A stretch of DNA of 64,000 bases, taken from IMG/VR virus record IMGVR_UViG_3300026473_000477, positions 1-64,000 of that record, one strand, 5' to 3'. Positions 57,170 to 64,000 of this stretch are shown here, piece by piece (the first letter of the stretch is position 1; every line of letters begins with the position of its first letter). The notes beneath the pieces are model-generated. The model searched no databases and was not told the origin of the DNA. It saw only the letters and a program-made list of their open reading frames with translations. Position numbers and translations under genes: made by a program. Origin of the DNA: a virus.

Positions 57170-58132
57170 TTACTCCCACAATTTATCCCAATTGATATTA
57201 CCTTTTGAATATGATACCTCTCTACCAGCAAAGAAGTCCTGTTGAGTCGATCCCTCAGTCATAACAGTAAACCATTGTAAACCTTCCAATGCCTCTTTGT
57301 CAAGGTTTTTCCAGTTGGACTTTAATCCAAGCTCCTGAAGCTTTAAATTGGCTCTATTGCGAATAAACGTCTTCATTTGATGTAACGTCAATCCTTCGAC
57401 ATCTCCATCTTTAAAGGCATTTTCCAAGAAAGCATCTTCCAGTTCAATTGTTAGTCTAGCAGCTTCGTAAATGTCTTTTTTAAAATCATCAGTAAATATT
57501 TCAGGATTCTCCTTAATAATTACCCTAAAAAGCTCACATCCAGCTTTTGAATGTAAATCTTCATCCAAGCAAGACCAAGCAATAATTTGTCCCATTCCTT
57601 TCATTTTGTTAAATCTGCTGAAATTTAAAAGTACAGCAAAGCTTGAAAATAAAGCAACACCTTCATTAAAAGCTGAGAAGATTGCAATAGCTTTAGCTGT
57701 TTCTGCCACAGTCTTAGCTTTGACGTTCATTAGCCTATCAATCTTGGATTTTACTGTTGGCTCATGTAGAAATGCTTGATAGTCGTCTAGTCCCAAGGAT
57801 TGATCCAAGTAGCTATAACCATTGGCGTGAATTGCTTCAAATGATGCGAAAGTCGCAAACATCATTTGTAATTCAGGCTTTTTAACTTGCTTCAAAAGTC
57901 TTCCAGACCAGAAATCATTTCCAATGAATACTTCAGTTTGAGTGAAGCCTTTTAGAATGGAGCCAATTAAATGTTTTTCTTTTTCTGACAAATTTAATTT
58001 CCAGTCATTGATATCCGATGCCATCGAGACTTCTGTATGTATCCAGTGGGCTTGATTAGCCTTCATCCAATATTCATGGAATTGAGGATATTCAAACGGC
58101 ATAAACGCTGCTCTAGGTTTAAAGATTGACAC
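57170..58132 (-). CDS. nrdB: Class Ia ribonucleotide reductase small subunit, 320 aa
   Basis: Houses the di-iron site and tyrosyl radical. FEAIHANGYSYLD gives the E-x-x-H plus the radical tyrosine seven residues after the glutamate; WSCLDEDLHSKAG and NEGVALFSS supply further ligands. GTG start directly behind AGGAGG. Transcribed with nrdA from the promoter at 58163-58191, 2 bp ahead of nrdA. Confidence 0.95.
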   Translation of the reverse strand: MSIFKPRAAFMPFEYPQFHEYWMKANQAHWIHTEVSMASDINDWKLNLSEKEKHLIGSILKGFTQTEVFIGNDFWSGRLLKQVKKPELQMMFATFASFEAIHANGYSYLDQSLGLDDYQAFLHEPTVKSKIDRLMNVKAKTVAETAKAIAIFSAFNEGVALFSSFAVLLNFSRFNKMKGMGQIIAWSCLDEDLHSKAGCELFRVIIKENPEIFTDDFKKDIYEAARLTIELEDAFLENAFKDGDVEGLTLHQMKTFIRNRANLKLQELGLKSNWKNLDKEALEGLQWFTVMTEGSTQQDFFAGREVSYSKGNINWDKLWE

Positions 58133-58162
58133 ATTCCTCCTTTTATGTTTTTGGGATAAACT

Positions 58163-58191
58163 ATTATACCATTATTTAAATAATTGTGCAA
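58163..58191 (-). promoter_or_regulatory. sigma70-type promoter of nrdBA
   Basis: TTGCAC (58186-58191), 17-bp spacer, TATAAT (58163-58168), minus strand. The -35 box and part of the spacer are the last codons of the paralogue 58172-58384. Confidence 0.78.
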
Positions 58192-58384
58192 GAATATTAG
58201 GACATTTTATTAAAGATTTCTTTGGATAAATTACAAACCGATCTTCTCTTTCAATGTAAATTTCCAACATTTCTGTACTTGGAAATTCAAAGAATGTAAA
58301 AGATATATTAATAACTTGACCAACTTTATAACAGTCTTTATGGAAAATAAAAACATAATCTCCAATAGTTATATTACTCGACAT
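58172..58384 (-). CDS. LWRLD-family member with lost tail, 70 aa
   Basis: MSSNITIGDYVFIFHKDCYK, VGQVINISF shows the family barrel, but it ends LIKCPNILAQLFK where relatives have HPILVKLWRLD. No gene begins in its end; the nrd promoter lies there. It starts in the LWKLD tail of 58374-58598. Confidence 0.68.
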   Translation of the reverse strand: MSSNITIGDYVFIFHKDCYKVGQVINISFTFFEFPSTEMLEIYIEREDRFVIYPKKSLIKCPNILAQLFK

Positions 58385-58598
58385 CTAATTTCCATAGCTT
58401 AATTAATATTGGATGAAGTGGAACAAAGCCTTTTATGTAATTATAAAATTCTTCAATTCCCAAAGATGACGGATAAAAATCCTGACTATTGACAAACTTA
58501 AAGTAATGATTTATACTATAATTATTAATATTTCTTACAATAATAATCTCACCATCTCTGGGATCAATGAAAACATCACCTTTCTTAATATTTATCAT
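58374..58598 (-). CDS. LWRLD-tail small protein, 74 aa (LWKLD variant)
   Basis: MINIKKGDVFIDPRDGEIII, VRNIN, then PLHPILIKLWKLDVE. The tail (TGG AAA TTA GAT GTC) contains GGA and the ATG of 58172-58384. Unknown function. Confidence 0.75.
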   Translation of the reverse strand: MINIKKGDVFIDPRDGEIIIVRNINNYSINHYFKFVNSQDFYPSSLGIEEFYNYIKGFVPLHPILIKLWKLDVE

Positions 58599-58800
58599 CC
58601 AATCTCCAGAGATTTACTAATATCGGATGGACTTTTCCAATAAACATGTCGTCATAGTAATCAATAGGCAAATTAATATACTGTTTATATTTTTGATCGT
58701 AGCACAAAATCGTATCGCTGTCTATCGAAACAATATTATCTATACGCACTTCATCAAATAATTCATATAATACAACATCACCAGCTTTTAAATCTATCAC
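58585..58800 (-). CDS. LWRLD-tail small protein, 71 aa
   Basis: MIDLKAGDVVLYELFDEVRI, DNIVSID, then GKVHPILVNLWRLDDKY. Pairs best with 48295-48513. Tail encodes GGAG and the ATG of 58374-58598 (14-bp overlap). Confidence 0.78.
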   Translation of the reverse strand: MIDLKAGDVVLYELFDEVRIDNIVSIDSDTILCYDQKYKQYINLPIDYYDDMFIGKVHPILVNLWRLDDKY

Positions 58801-59237
58801 AAATCCACCCCAAAACCTACAGCAATGCGTTTATCTGAAGTTCCCATTACCTGTAACTTAACAGCTCCATAAATTGGAACTAAAGCATTTAAGCCGTATT
58901 CTGTCTTTCCTGATAGATTAGCCGAATCTTTGATAGCCAGCATTCCAAGAGTAATTCCAGAGCCTTTGGTAATCTTATCAGACTTTACCACTAGTGTTCG
59001 ATCTTTATCCTCTCTGGTATTTGTATTTTCATCAATAGTTACAGTAACTTCTTTTGTTCCATCTGGCTTAGTAATTTCCTTTCTTACTTCTCTTTTCTTT
59101 TTGTCCTCAACCTTTACAACTTTTTCAATTTCTACTGTTTTGATCTTTTCTATAACTTGCGGCTTTTGTTGGAGAAGAAATCTGCCAATTAAAAGACCGA
59201 TAACAAGGCTTACTGAAACGTACTTTAAATTATTCAT
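58797..59237 (-). CDS. Membrane-anchored periplasmic protein, 146 aa (inner-spanin candidate)
   Basis: One N-terminal membrane helix (LKYVSVSLVIGLLIGRFLLQ), then a charged heptad-like segment (VIEKIKTVEIEKVVKVEDKK) and a beta-rich C-terminus ending AVGFGVDL, which looks outer-membrane-like. An N-in anchor with a periplasmic extension fits an i-spanin; the beta end does not. It starts in the LWRLD tail of 59230-59457. Confidence 0.55.
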   Translation of the reverse strand: MNNLKYVSVSLVIGLLIGRFLLQQKPQVIEKIKTVEIEKVVKVEDKKKREVRKEITKPDGTKEVTVTIDENTNTREDKDRTLVVKSDKITKGSGITLGMLAIKDSANLSGKTEYGLNALVPIYGAVKLQVMGTSDKRIAVGFGVDL

Positions 59238-59457
59238 CTAATCTCCATAGTTTGACCAGTATTGAGTGAATTTTAACATAATTACTTGACAAAGGAAAGT
59301 GACCCAGTCCGATGTGATCAATACCATTTATATAGCTTGCTTTGTATTTAAATTTATCATTAGAATATAATTCTAATATCTTTTCTATTTGAAGAACTTG
59401 CCCATTTATAGGATTAATAAAAAAGTAATATTCTCCAACTTTTGGATCATCTCTCAT
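59230..59457 (-). CDS. LWRLD-tail small protein, 75 aa
   Basis: PKVGEYYFFINPINGQVLQI, EKILELY, then VKIHSILVKLWRLDE. The tail (CTATGGAGATTAGATGAATA) contains GGAG and the ATG of 58797-59237. This shows the tail also serves unrelated downstream genes. Confidence 0.78.
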   Translation of the reverse strand: MRDDPKVGEYYFFINPINGQVLQIEKILELYSNDKFKYKASYINGIDHIGLGHFPLSSNYVKIHSILVKLWRLDE

Positions 59458-59641
59458 TACTTTCCTCGTCAGCCTTTTTAGCCGATTCCATTGAAATTGA
59501 AAATGTAAGTGAAAAGATTACAGAAGCTAATAAACTTAGCAGTAAAGTTGAGAACGGACTCCAGCCACTAGCTTTTCCAATACTTCCAATAATATAGCCG
59601 ATTAATGTACAACCAATAAAGATAACAGCAAATCTAATCAT
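59447..59641 (-). CDS. Two-span membrane protein, 64 aa (holin candidate)
   Basis: AVIFIGCTLIGYIIGSIG and STLLLSLLASVIFSLTFSIS are two membrane helices; the tail is charged (ESAKKADEESNER). Overlaps the lipoprotein gene by ATGA. Size and topology suit a class II holin, and lysis genes surround it. Confidence 0.58.
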   Translation of the reverse strand: MIRFAVIFIGCTLIGYIIGSIGKASGWSPFSTLLLSLLASVIFSLTFSISMESAKKADEESNER

Positions 59642-59754
59642 CGGTGAACTCCAAACTCTACTGGATGTTTAATATCTGGAGTGTCAGACTTTTTGCCAGT
59701 AGTTGAACATGATAATAACATACCTAATAAGAAAAGTACAGTAAAAGTTTTCAT
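59638..59754 (-). CDS. Small lipoprotein, 38 aa (outer-spanin candidate)
   Basis: MKTFTVLFLLGMLLSCSTTG is a signal peptide with lipobox LLSC; the mature lipoprotein has about 23 residues with one proline-containing stretch (DIKHPVEF). GGAGAATAA precedes the ATG. Position among lysis genes suggests an o-spanin, but it is at the small end for that role. Confidence 0.65.
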   Translation of the reverse strand: MKTFTVLFLLGMLLSCSTTGKKSDTPDIKHPVEFGVHR

Positions 59755-59886
59755 TTATTCTCCTTTTATTTCTTTAAGTGTTTTCATTAGTTCCTTGTCG
59801 CAAGAAACCTTGGCAAGCCAGTCTTGTGCGTCTAAGTACATCACGCAAGCATTTCTAAGCTTCTCATTTTGATCAATATGTTCCAT
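59755..59886 (-). CDS. Small helical protein, 43 aa
   Basis: MEHIDQNEKLRNACVMYLDA, then QDWLAKVSCDKELMKTLKEI. An in-frame ATG at 59928 would give 57 residues; neither has a strong ribosome site. Not recognised. Confidence 0.5.
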   Translation of the reverse strand: MEHIDQNEKLRNACVMYLDAQDWLAKVSCDKELMKTLKEIKGE

Positions 59887-59986
59887 AAGTGATAAGCTTT
59901 GTGCCATCGCAATCAATTTGATACTCATTTACGGAGGTTGATATTCCTTGGTCTATTTCATGTCCACAGGTCGAAATATTCTTCAT
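59873..59986 (-). CDS. Small protein, 37 aa
   Basis: ATGA overlap with the gene before and GAGGATGAAAA in front: MKNISTCGHEIDQGISTSVN, EYQIDCDGTKLITYGTY. Beta-rich; not recognised. Confidence 0.45.
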   Translation of the reverse strand: MKNISTCGHEIDQGISTSVNEYQIDCDGTKLITYGTY

Positions 59987-60162
59987 TTTTCATCCTCTTG
60001 TTTGATTCCACACTTGGAACAATTATACACTATAGATGTTATTAATACAATAGATTTCCACTCATGCTGGCATTTTTCTTCTTTCTGGTTATTATCTGGA
60101 GTGTACCAGTCACTCCAGTCTTTGTAATATTCATAGCTTAGTATGTGCTTGTAATCTCTCAT
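59983..60162 (-). CDS. Small zinc-ribbon-like protein, 59 aa
   Basis: ATG inside the stop of the transglycosylase gene. KCQHEWKSIVLIT... VYNCSKCGIKQ gives C-x-H plus C-x-x-C, a likely zinc site. A possible promoter (TTGTAT, 17 bp, TATAAT) lies within it. Role unknown. Confidence 0.55.
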   Translation of the reverse strand: MRDYKHILSYEYYKDWSDWYTPDNNQKEEKCQHEWKSIVLITSIVYNCSKCGIKQEDEK

Positions 60163-60539
60163 AAACCTGTATAAGTTAAGTAAATTTTCGACACCTTTTT
60201 ATAATAACTCTGACCAAAAGGATTCTTAATCTTTTTAGCTCCAGTTATTCCACTATTATGACAGATAACAAATGTATTGTCAACTTTATGTTTACAAAAT
60301 GTTTTACTATTGGCAAGGTTTTCAAGTCCAGCAGTAATGTTAGTTTTCCAGTCAAGTAATTGTAATTTTGAGTATTTGGAAAATTCAGGTCTGATTTGGA
60401 ATAAGCCAAGCTCGCCAATAGTTCCAATAGCTTGAGGATTAAAGTTGGATTCAGTTTTGATAACTGCTGCTGCCAAGTGAGGGTCAATGTTGTAATAAGG
60501 AGCGATTGTTATCAGTACGGATATTATTAATTGTTCCAT
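60159..60539 (-). CDS. Lytic transglycosylase (SLT family), 126 aa
   Basis: Cleaves the glycan backbone of peptidoglycan. KTESNFNPQAIGTIGELGLF holds the catalytic glutamate (K-T-E-S) and the G-x-x-G-L-x-Q pattern (GELGLFQIRPE); a later NSGIT matches the N-[AS]-G motif. The N-terminus (MEQLIISVLITIAPYYN) may be a signal-anchor, allowing export without a holin. A weak promoter (TTGACT, short spacer, TATAAA) precedes it. Confidence 0.88.
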   Translation of the reverse strand: MEQLIISVLITIAPYYNIDPHLAAAVIKTESNFNPQAIGTIGELGLFQIRPEFSKYSKLQLLDWKTNITAGLENLANSKTFCKHKVDNTFVICHNSGITGAKKIKNPFGQSYYKKVSKIYLTYTGL

Positions 60540-60592
60540 AAAGTTAGTTTATACTATTATTGGTATAAAGTCAAGTTATACGGAAATTAGCA

Positions 60593-60976
60593 TTATCTTC
60601 TTTTCATAAAAGACCACACTAATGTCTTTCTATTTATACTATAAGAAGGGTTAAATTTTTTTATATATTTCTCAAAATTTTCAACCGTCTGATTTCCTTT
60701 TGATTTATTACAATCCCAACAGCAAGGTACACAATTCCCCGGAAGATATCCACCATTATTATTAAATCTATCAATACCAATCACATCCATATCTTTTTTA
60801 GTATTACAATAATGACAAGGTTGTTTTATTAAATAATTAAATACAGAGAAAGGAATATTGAAAGGTATTTGTTTAAATTTAGCTCTGTTTTTATATGAAT
60901 CATATTTTTCACCAATCTTTATCATGACTTCATATTTTAAACCGAACTGTTTTTCTAAATCTTCTACAAAACTCAT
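60593..60976 (-). CDS. HNH endonuclease, 127 aa, next to DNA polymerase
   Basis: CHYCNTKKDMDVIGIDRFNN, GYLPGNCVPCCWDCNKSKGN: two zinc CxxC pairs around an HNH-type core in which IDR replaces the DH pair. This is typical of small intron- or gene-flanking homing nucleases. ATG at 60976 overlaps the polymerase stop, with GAGG in front. Confidence 0.85.
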   Translation of the reverse strand: MSFVEDLEKQFGLKYEVMIKIGEKYDSYKNRAKFKQIPFNIPFSVFNYLIKQPCHYCNTKKDMDVIGIDRFNNNGGYLPGNCVPCCWDCNKSKGNQTVENFEKYIKKFNPSYSINRKTLVWSFMKRR

Positions 60977-63468
60977 CAATACCTCAACTTAATTTTATAT
61001 CTCTCTTCTAGTTTAGTTAAACTACTTGTCTTATTATAGTCCTCAAAATCCTCAATTGTCAAGACATTTTTGAAAATATTTAAAGTATCAGTTAATCTTT
61101 GAAGATAATGCACGATATCAATATCAGACTTATCAAAATTTTCCACTAGTTTAAGAAAAGTATTTAGTTCTGTTTTTGGTAATCCTGTTTTCTTATAGTA
61201 TTGAATTTCTCCATCTTTAACAATATTCCGAACACCATCAACCGCATTGTAAAGGTAAATCTTGTTACCTTCTCTAACCTTGGAAATATCTCCAATAGCA
61301 TCAAGAATATTCGTTTCGTTTTTTCGAGTTCCGTTTAATAAAGCTTTAGTAACACTTTTCTTGACAGCCCATCGAGATATATCTTTAATATCTAATATTT
61401 CTTCAACATACTTTTGGTAAATTTTATTTAAGTTATCTTTTTTGTAAACTAGAGAATCTACGATATCTTTGATAAATTCAGATAATGCTGGCTCTTTCTT
61501 TGAGTCAATAATACTGGAACCTTTTAGTTTAATTTTATCGCTACCACTTTCTAACAAAATATAATTCTTAGCCTTTAAAACAATAAACCTATCAAATATT
61601 CCATCATCTTCCCAATTACAGTACATGATATCATTTAGTTCATTGTGTATATTCTCAATTTCTTTTTCTGTAAATTCTGACTGATCTTTTTTACAAAATG
61701 ACAAAGCATCAGTATCAATATTAACTAATTCAAAATCATGTCTGTTCATTTTACTATAACTAACATTAGTCTTCTGATCGATTTCATCAAAATTCAAAGC
61801 ATCTTGTTCTTCCTCATAATCTTGCCAGTAGTGGCGAATATCTCTGCCTGTAGCCCAAATTACAGCTTTCTGAAGTCCAGCTCTACAGTTTCTTGTGATC
61901 TGTGCTGCATGCTCAAAAGAGTTAAAATTTAAACCATTAGTTCCAAGAACACCATAAGAACTGTTAATAAAAATTTTTCCTGCGGCTTGTAAATCATCAT
62001 AATAGCTATCGTTAGTTTGTTTAAATAATTTTTTATTTTTTAAGCGATTCTCTGTAAAGTAGCGAACTGTTTTCACAAAAAGATTTTTTGGATCTTTAAC
62101 TGGATTGTGTATATTAAATCTTAATATTGTACTAGGATAATAAGAAGCTGCATCATATTTTAAAACATTTGAATATAGTCCTGGGACTCCATAACTCATA
62201 CCTCCTGCAACTCTAGCTGGTTCACTAGCCTTTGGAATGGAATGTCCCTCCTGTAGATATCCTCTGACTAAAACTGAATTAACCCATTTACCGGTTGCTC
62301 CTTGCATCATCTCCTCAAATGGAATTGGTAAAGATTGGCATGTATAAAAGTAAGATGTAATCATCCTAAAATATAAGTTTATTGTATCATCAGAATCATC
62401 AATACCATACTTAACAATCTTCTCTCTTTCTTCTGGAATATGCCAGTTATCCTTAATTTTAGAAGCATCGTAAAACTGTCTGTCTGGTGAAACAAAACCT
62501 TCAACTTCAGCAATTGGTTTCAGTCCCCAACTGGGATAGGATTTTCCAACTCCATAATTAACTGCAACAAATAATCCATCTATAATTTGTCTTCCGTATA
62601 TATGAGACTTTACATATTCCCAACTAGTATTCCCATCAACTCTCTTTTGAGAAGATTTACGCTTGAACTGTACTGAGCTAGAATCTCTCCCAAGTCTTAA
62701 TTCAGTTCCTCGAAGTTTCGCCACATGATTTAAATAAGGTAAATCGTAACCATAGCCATTCCAAAAGTTAACAATATCAGGATCAATCTCTCTAACCCAA
62801 TTACACCAATCATCAATCATTTGTCCTGAATCTTTATAATTATCTAATCTAAAATGTTTTTTTATTTCAACATCACCTTTCCTATATGTATTTGTAATTA
62901 GATAAACTTCAGACTTTTTATGATGAGTTAAACCTTCAGACTCAATATCAAAAGCTAATACACCTAAATCGCTTGGTTTAATACCTTTATAAAGAGTTAT
63001 ACCCTCAATAAGCATCACTTGTTCACGTTCGTTCCAAACCCCATAAGGTTCATGTTTTCGCCATAATTGCATGTATTTAGTAAACTGTTCATAAGTATCA
63101 AAAAATCTAATATATTTATAAGTTAAATTACCTTCAAGTTTCCGACACTTTAAATCTAGTTGTTGTTTAGCTAATAGCCAGAATCTAGCCTTTCTTACTT
63201 CAATAGACCCATCAATTTTAAATAATTTAACTTCAGTCTCATCAACCTCAACTGCTACTATTCCCAAGGTTTTATCTTTACCATAAATTAAGTTGTCATG
63301 ATACTCTAGTTCTTTTAAAAAAATCTTATATTTATCAGCTAAATCGAATGTATAAGAATCAGAAACAATCTTACCATCTTTTACTTCAAAATTTTCTTTA
63401 TCTTCATAAATAAAAGCTCTAAGTTCTTGGTAATCATGATCTGTATCAATTTTCCAAATGTTTGACAT
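60976..63468 (-). CDS. DNA polymerase, family B, 830 aa
   Basis: The replicative polymerase. Exonuclease: FDIESEG (Exo I, about 173), NFWNGYGYDLPYL (Exo II, about 234), KYGIDDSDDT (Exo III, about 353). Polymerase: motif A KYDAASYYPS (D439), motif B KIFINSSYGVLG (about 498), motif C NIDTDALSF with D585 and D587, where the usual DTDS is DTDA. The length resembles T4 gp43 (898 aa), and no protein-primed TPR insertions are evident. Overlaps the next gene upstream by one base. Confidence 0.95.
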   Translation of the reverse strand: MSNIWKIDTDHDYQELRAFIYEDKENFEVKDGKIVSDSYTFDLADKYKIFLKELEYHDNLIYGKDKTLGIVAVEVDETEVKLFKIDGSIEVRKARFWLLAKQQLDLKCRKLEGNLTYKYIRFFDTYEQFTKYMQLWRKHEPYGVWNEREQVMLIEGITLYKGIKPSDLGVLAFDIESEGLTHHKKSEVYLITNTYRKGDVEIKKHFRLDNYKDSGQMIDDWCNWVREIDPDIVNFWNGYGYDLPYLNHVAKLRGTELRLGRDSSSVQFKRKSSQKRVDGNTSWEYVKSHIYGRQIIDGLFVAVNYGVGKSYPSWGLKPIAEVEGFVSPDRQFYDASKIKDNWHIPEEREKIVKYGIDDSDDTINLYFRMITSYFYTCQSLPIPFEEMMQGATGKWVNSVLVRGYLQEGHSIPKASEPARVAGGMSYGVPGLYSNVLKYDAASYYPSTILRFNIHNPVKDPKNLFVKTVRYFTENRLKNKKLFKQTNDSYYDDLQAAGKIFINSSYGVLGTNGLNFNSFEHAAQITRNCRAGLQKAVIWATGRDIRHYWQDYEEEQDALNFDEIDQKTNVSYSKMNRHDFELVNIDTDALSFCKKDQSEFTEKEIENIHNELNDIMYCNWEDDGIFDRFIVLKAKNYILLESGSDKIKLKGSSIIDSKKEPALSEFIKDIVDSLVYKKDNLNKIYQKYVEEILDIKDISRWAVKKSVTKALLNGTRKNETNILDAIGDISKVREGNKIYLYNAVDGVRNIVKDGEIQYYKKTGLPKTELNTFLKLVENFDKSDIDIVHYLQRLTDTLNIFKNVLTIEDFEDYNKTSSLTKLEERYKIKLRY

Positions 63469-63704
63469 TAAACCCTCACAGAATCTTTCAATTGGCAGAG
63501 AACATAAAAATTAACCATAGCATCTCTTCCAGCTTTTGTCAACTTGGCTGTCTTGAAATACCTCTTGATAATATCATCAACTTCCTGACATCTATACAAT
63601 ACCAGAAAATGCGAACATTCATCAATCAAATCCTCATCGGAATAATTTGAACATTTTACTTTTAGCTTTTGGATTAAATATATGCTTTCTGAGTAGTTTA
63701 TCAT
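63468..63704 (-). CDS. Small helical protein, 78 aa
   Basis: MINYSESIYLIQKLKVKCSN, DDIIKRYFKTAKLTKAGRDA: helical, not recognised. Only a few bases separate the ATG from the expected transcription start of the promoter at 63714-63742, and no ribosome site is visible, so it may be leaderless. TAATG overlap with the polymerase. Confidence 0.6.
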   Translation of the reverse strand: MINYSESIYLIQKLKVKCSNYSDEDLIDECSHFLVLYRCQEVDDIIKRYFKTAKLTKAGRDAMVNFYVLCQLKDSVRV

Positions 63705-63713
63705 ATTGGAAAT

Positions 63714-63742
63714 ATTTTACCAGATATGAGTAAAATTATCAA
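63714..63742 (-). promoter_or_regulatory. sigma70-type promoter of the polymerase operon
   Basis: TTGATA (63737-63742), 17-bp spacer, TAAAAT (63714-63719), minus strand. Confidence 0.68.
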
Positions 63743-63743
63743 G

Positions 63744-64000
63744 TTAAATTATTTCTTTTCTTTTATTTTCCCCATCTCTAATACTTCTCTTGATCTGATA
63801 AACATCCTTGCTATCAAGCTCATTTGGGGCTAATTGCTCGCATAATTGCCAGATCTTGTCCTCATCTACCCCAGACAATGAAAGTGAGAATACGCATGAA
63901 TTTAAGCTATTAATCCACATTCCTTCTAATCCAGTTGGAGCATTTCTAATGAAGAACTCAACGCTTTCAGGAATTGTCTCTTTATCCTTTCCGTACAATT
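63744..64000 (-). CDS. C-terminal part of an unidentified protein (cut by window edge)
   Basis: The frame is open to the window edge; the only start inside is a TTG at 63998 without a visible ribosome site, so the gene probably begins outside. Visible: EFFIRNAPTGLEGMWINSLN, DKIWQLCEQLAPNELDSKDV and a basic end. Not recognised. Position ahead of DNA polymerase suggests a replication gene. Confidence 0.5.
   Translation of the reverse strand, partial: LYGKDKETIPESVEFFIRNAPTGLEGMWINSLNSCVFSLSLSGVDEDKIWQLCEQLAPNELDSKDVYQIKRSIRDGENKRKEII

Overview
The window is a 64 kb piece of a lytic, tailed double-stranded DNA phage. It is AT-rich (about one-third G+C by eye) and almost entirely coding. It carries terminase, portal, scaffold, capsid, connector and tail genes, but no tape-measure, sheath, integrase or repressor gene was recognised. 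The long tail-tube-like protein and the row of large coiled-coil/hydrophobic proteins behind it suggest a podovirus-like virion with ejection proteins (inference). Two small lipoproteins with clear lipoboxes, a Sec-exported ClpP-like protease and peptidoglycan-cutting enzymes suggest a Gram-negative host. No tRNA gene was recognised.

Layout. (1) 1-6859, minus strand: small early genes in short operons, several with a near-consensus sigma70 promoter (17-bp spacer); the last, cut by the window edge, encodes a hexapeptide-repeat protein. (2) 4316-5437: a 1.1 kb region with no firm gene. It holds a structured RNA behind a late-type promoter, two plus-strand sigma70 promoters, tiny reading frames and a G-quadruplex motif. 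(3) 6929-17433, plus strand: DUF6321 protein, HExxH virion protein, small and large terminase (split by an HNH gene), portal, GIY-YIG endonuclease, scaffold, head protein, major capsid protein, terminator. (4) 17487-21681, minus strand: an RNA-repair island (T4 Rnl1-like ligase, kinase/phosphatase, nucleotidyltransferase) with its own perfect sigma70 promoter and an attenuator-like hairpin. (5) 21759-36894, plus strand: fibres, connector and tail tube. (6) 36895-37274: a second structured RNA on the minus strand. (7) 37275-44150, plus strand: internal/ejection proteins and a membrane-anchored lysis candidate. (8) 44142-64000, minus strand: nucleotide and DNA metabolism (dUTPase, class Ia ribonucleotide reductase, MazZ-like DUF5664 enzyme, family B DNA polymerase, YprB-like exonuclease, Holliday-resolvase-like nuclease), lysis enzymes, and many tiny genes joined by 1-26 bp overlaps.

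How it works together. Minus-strand early and replication genes use host-type promoters. The plus-strand virion genes instead follow a repeated 20-bp motif (consensus ATCGCTATTATATAGTATAG, nine copies) that does not look like a sigma70 promoter, so a phage polymerase, sigma factor or activator probably switches on the late genes.

Most unusual: nine paralogous small proteins in three clusters (48.1-48.5, 52.5-53.3 and 58.2-59.5 kb). Seven end in a conserved LWRLD tail whose codons also contain the ribosome-binding site and start codon of the next gene. Two distant RNAs share a 15-nt motif and a similar predicted fold. A strand-oriented word, TAGTGGCAA, is strongly over-represented.
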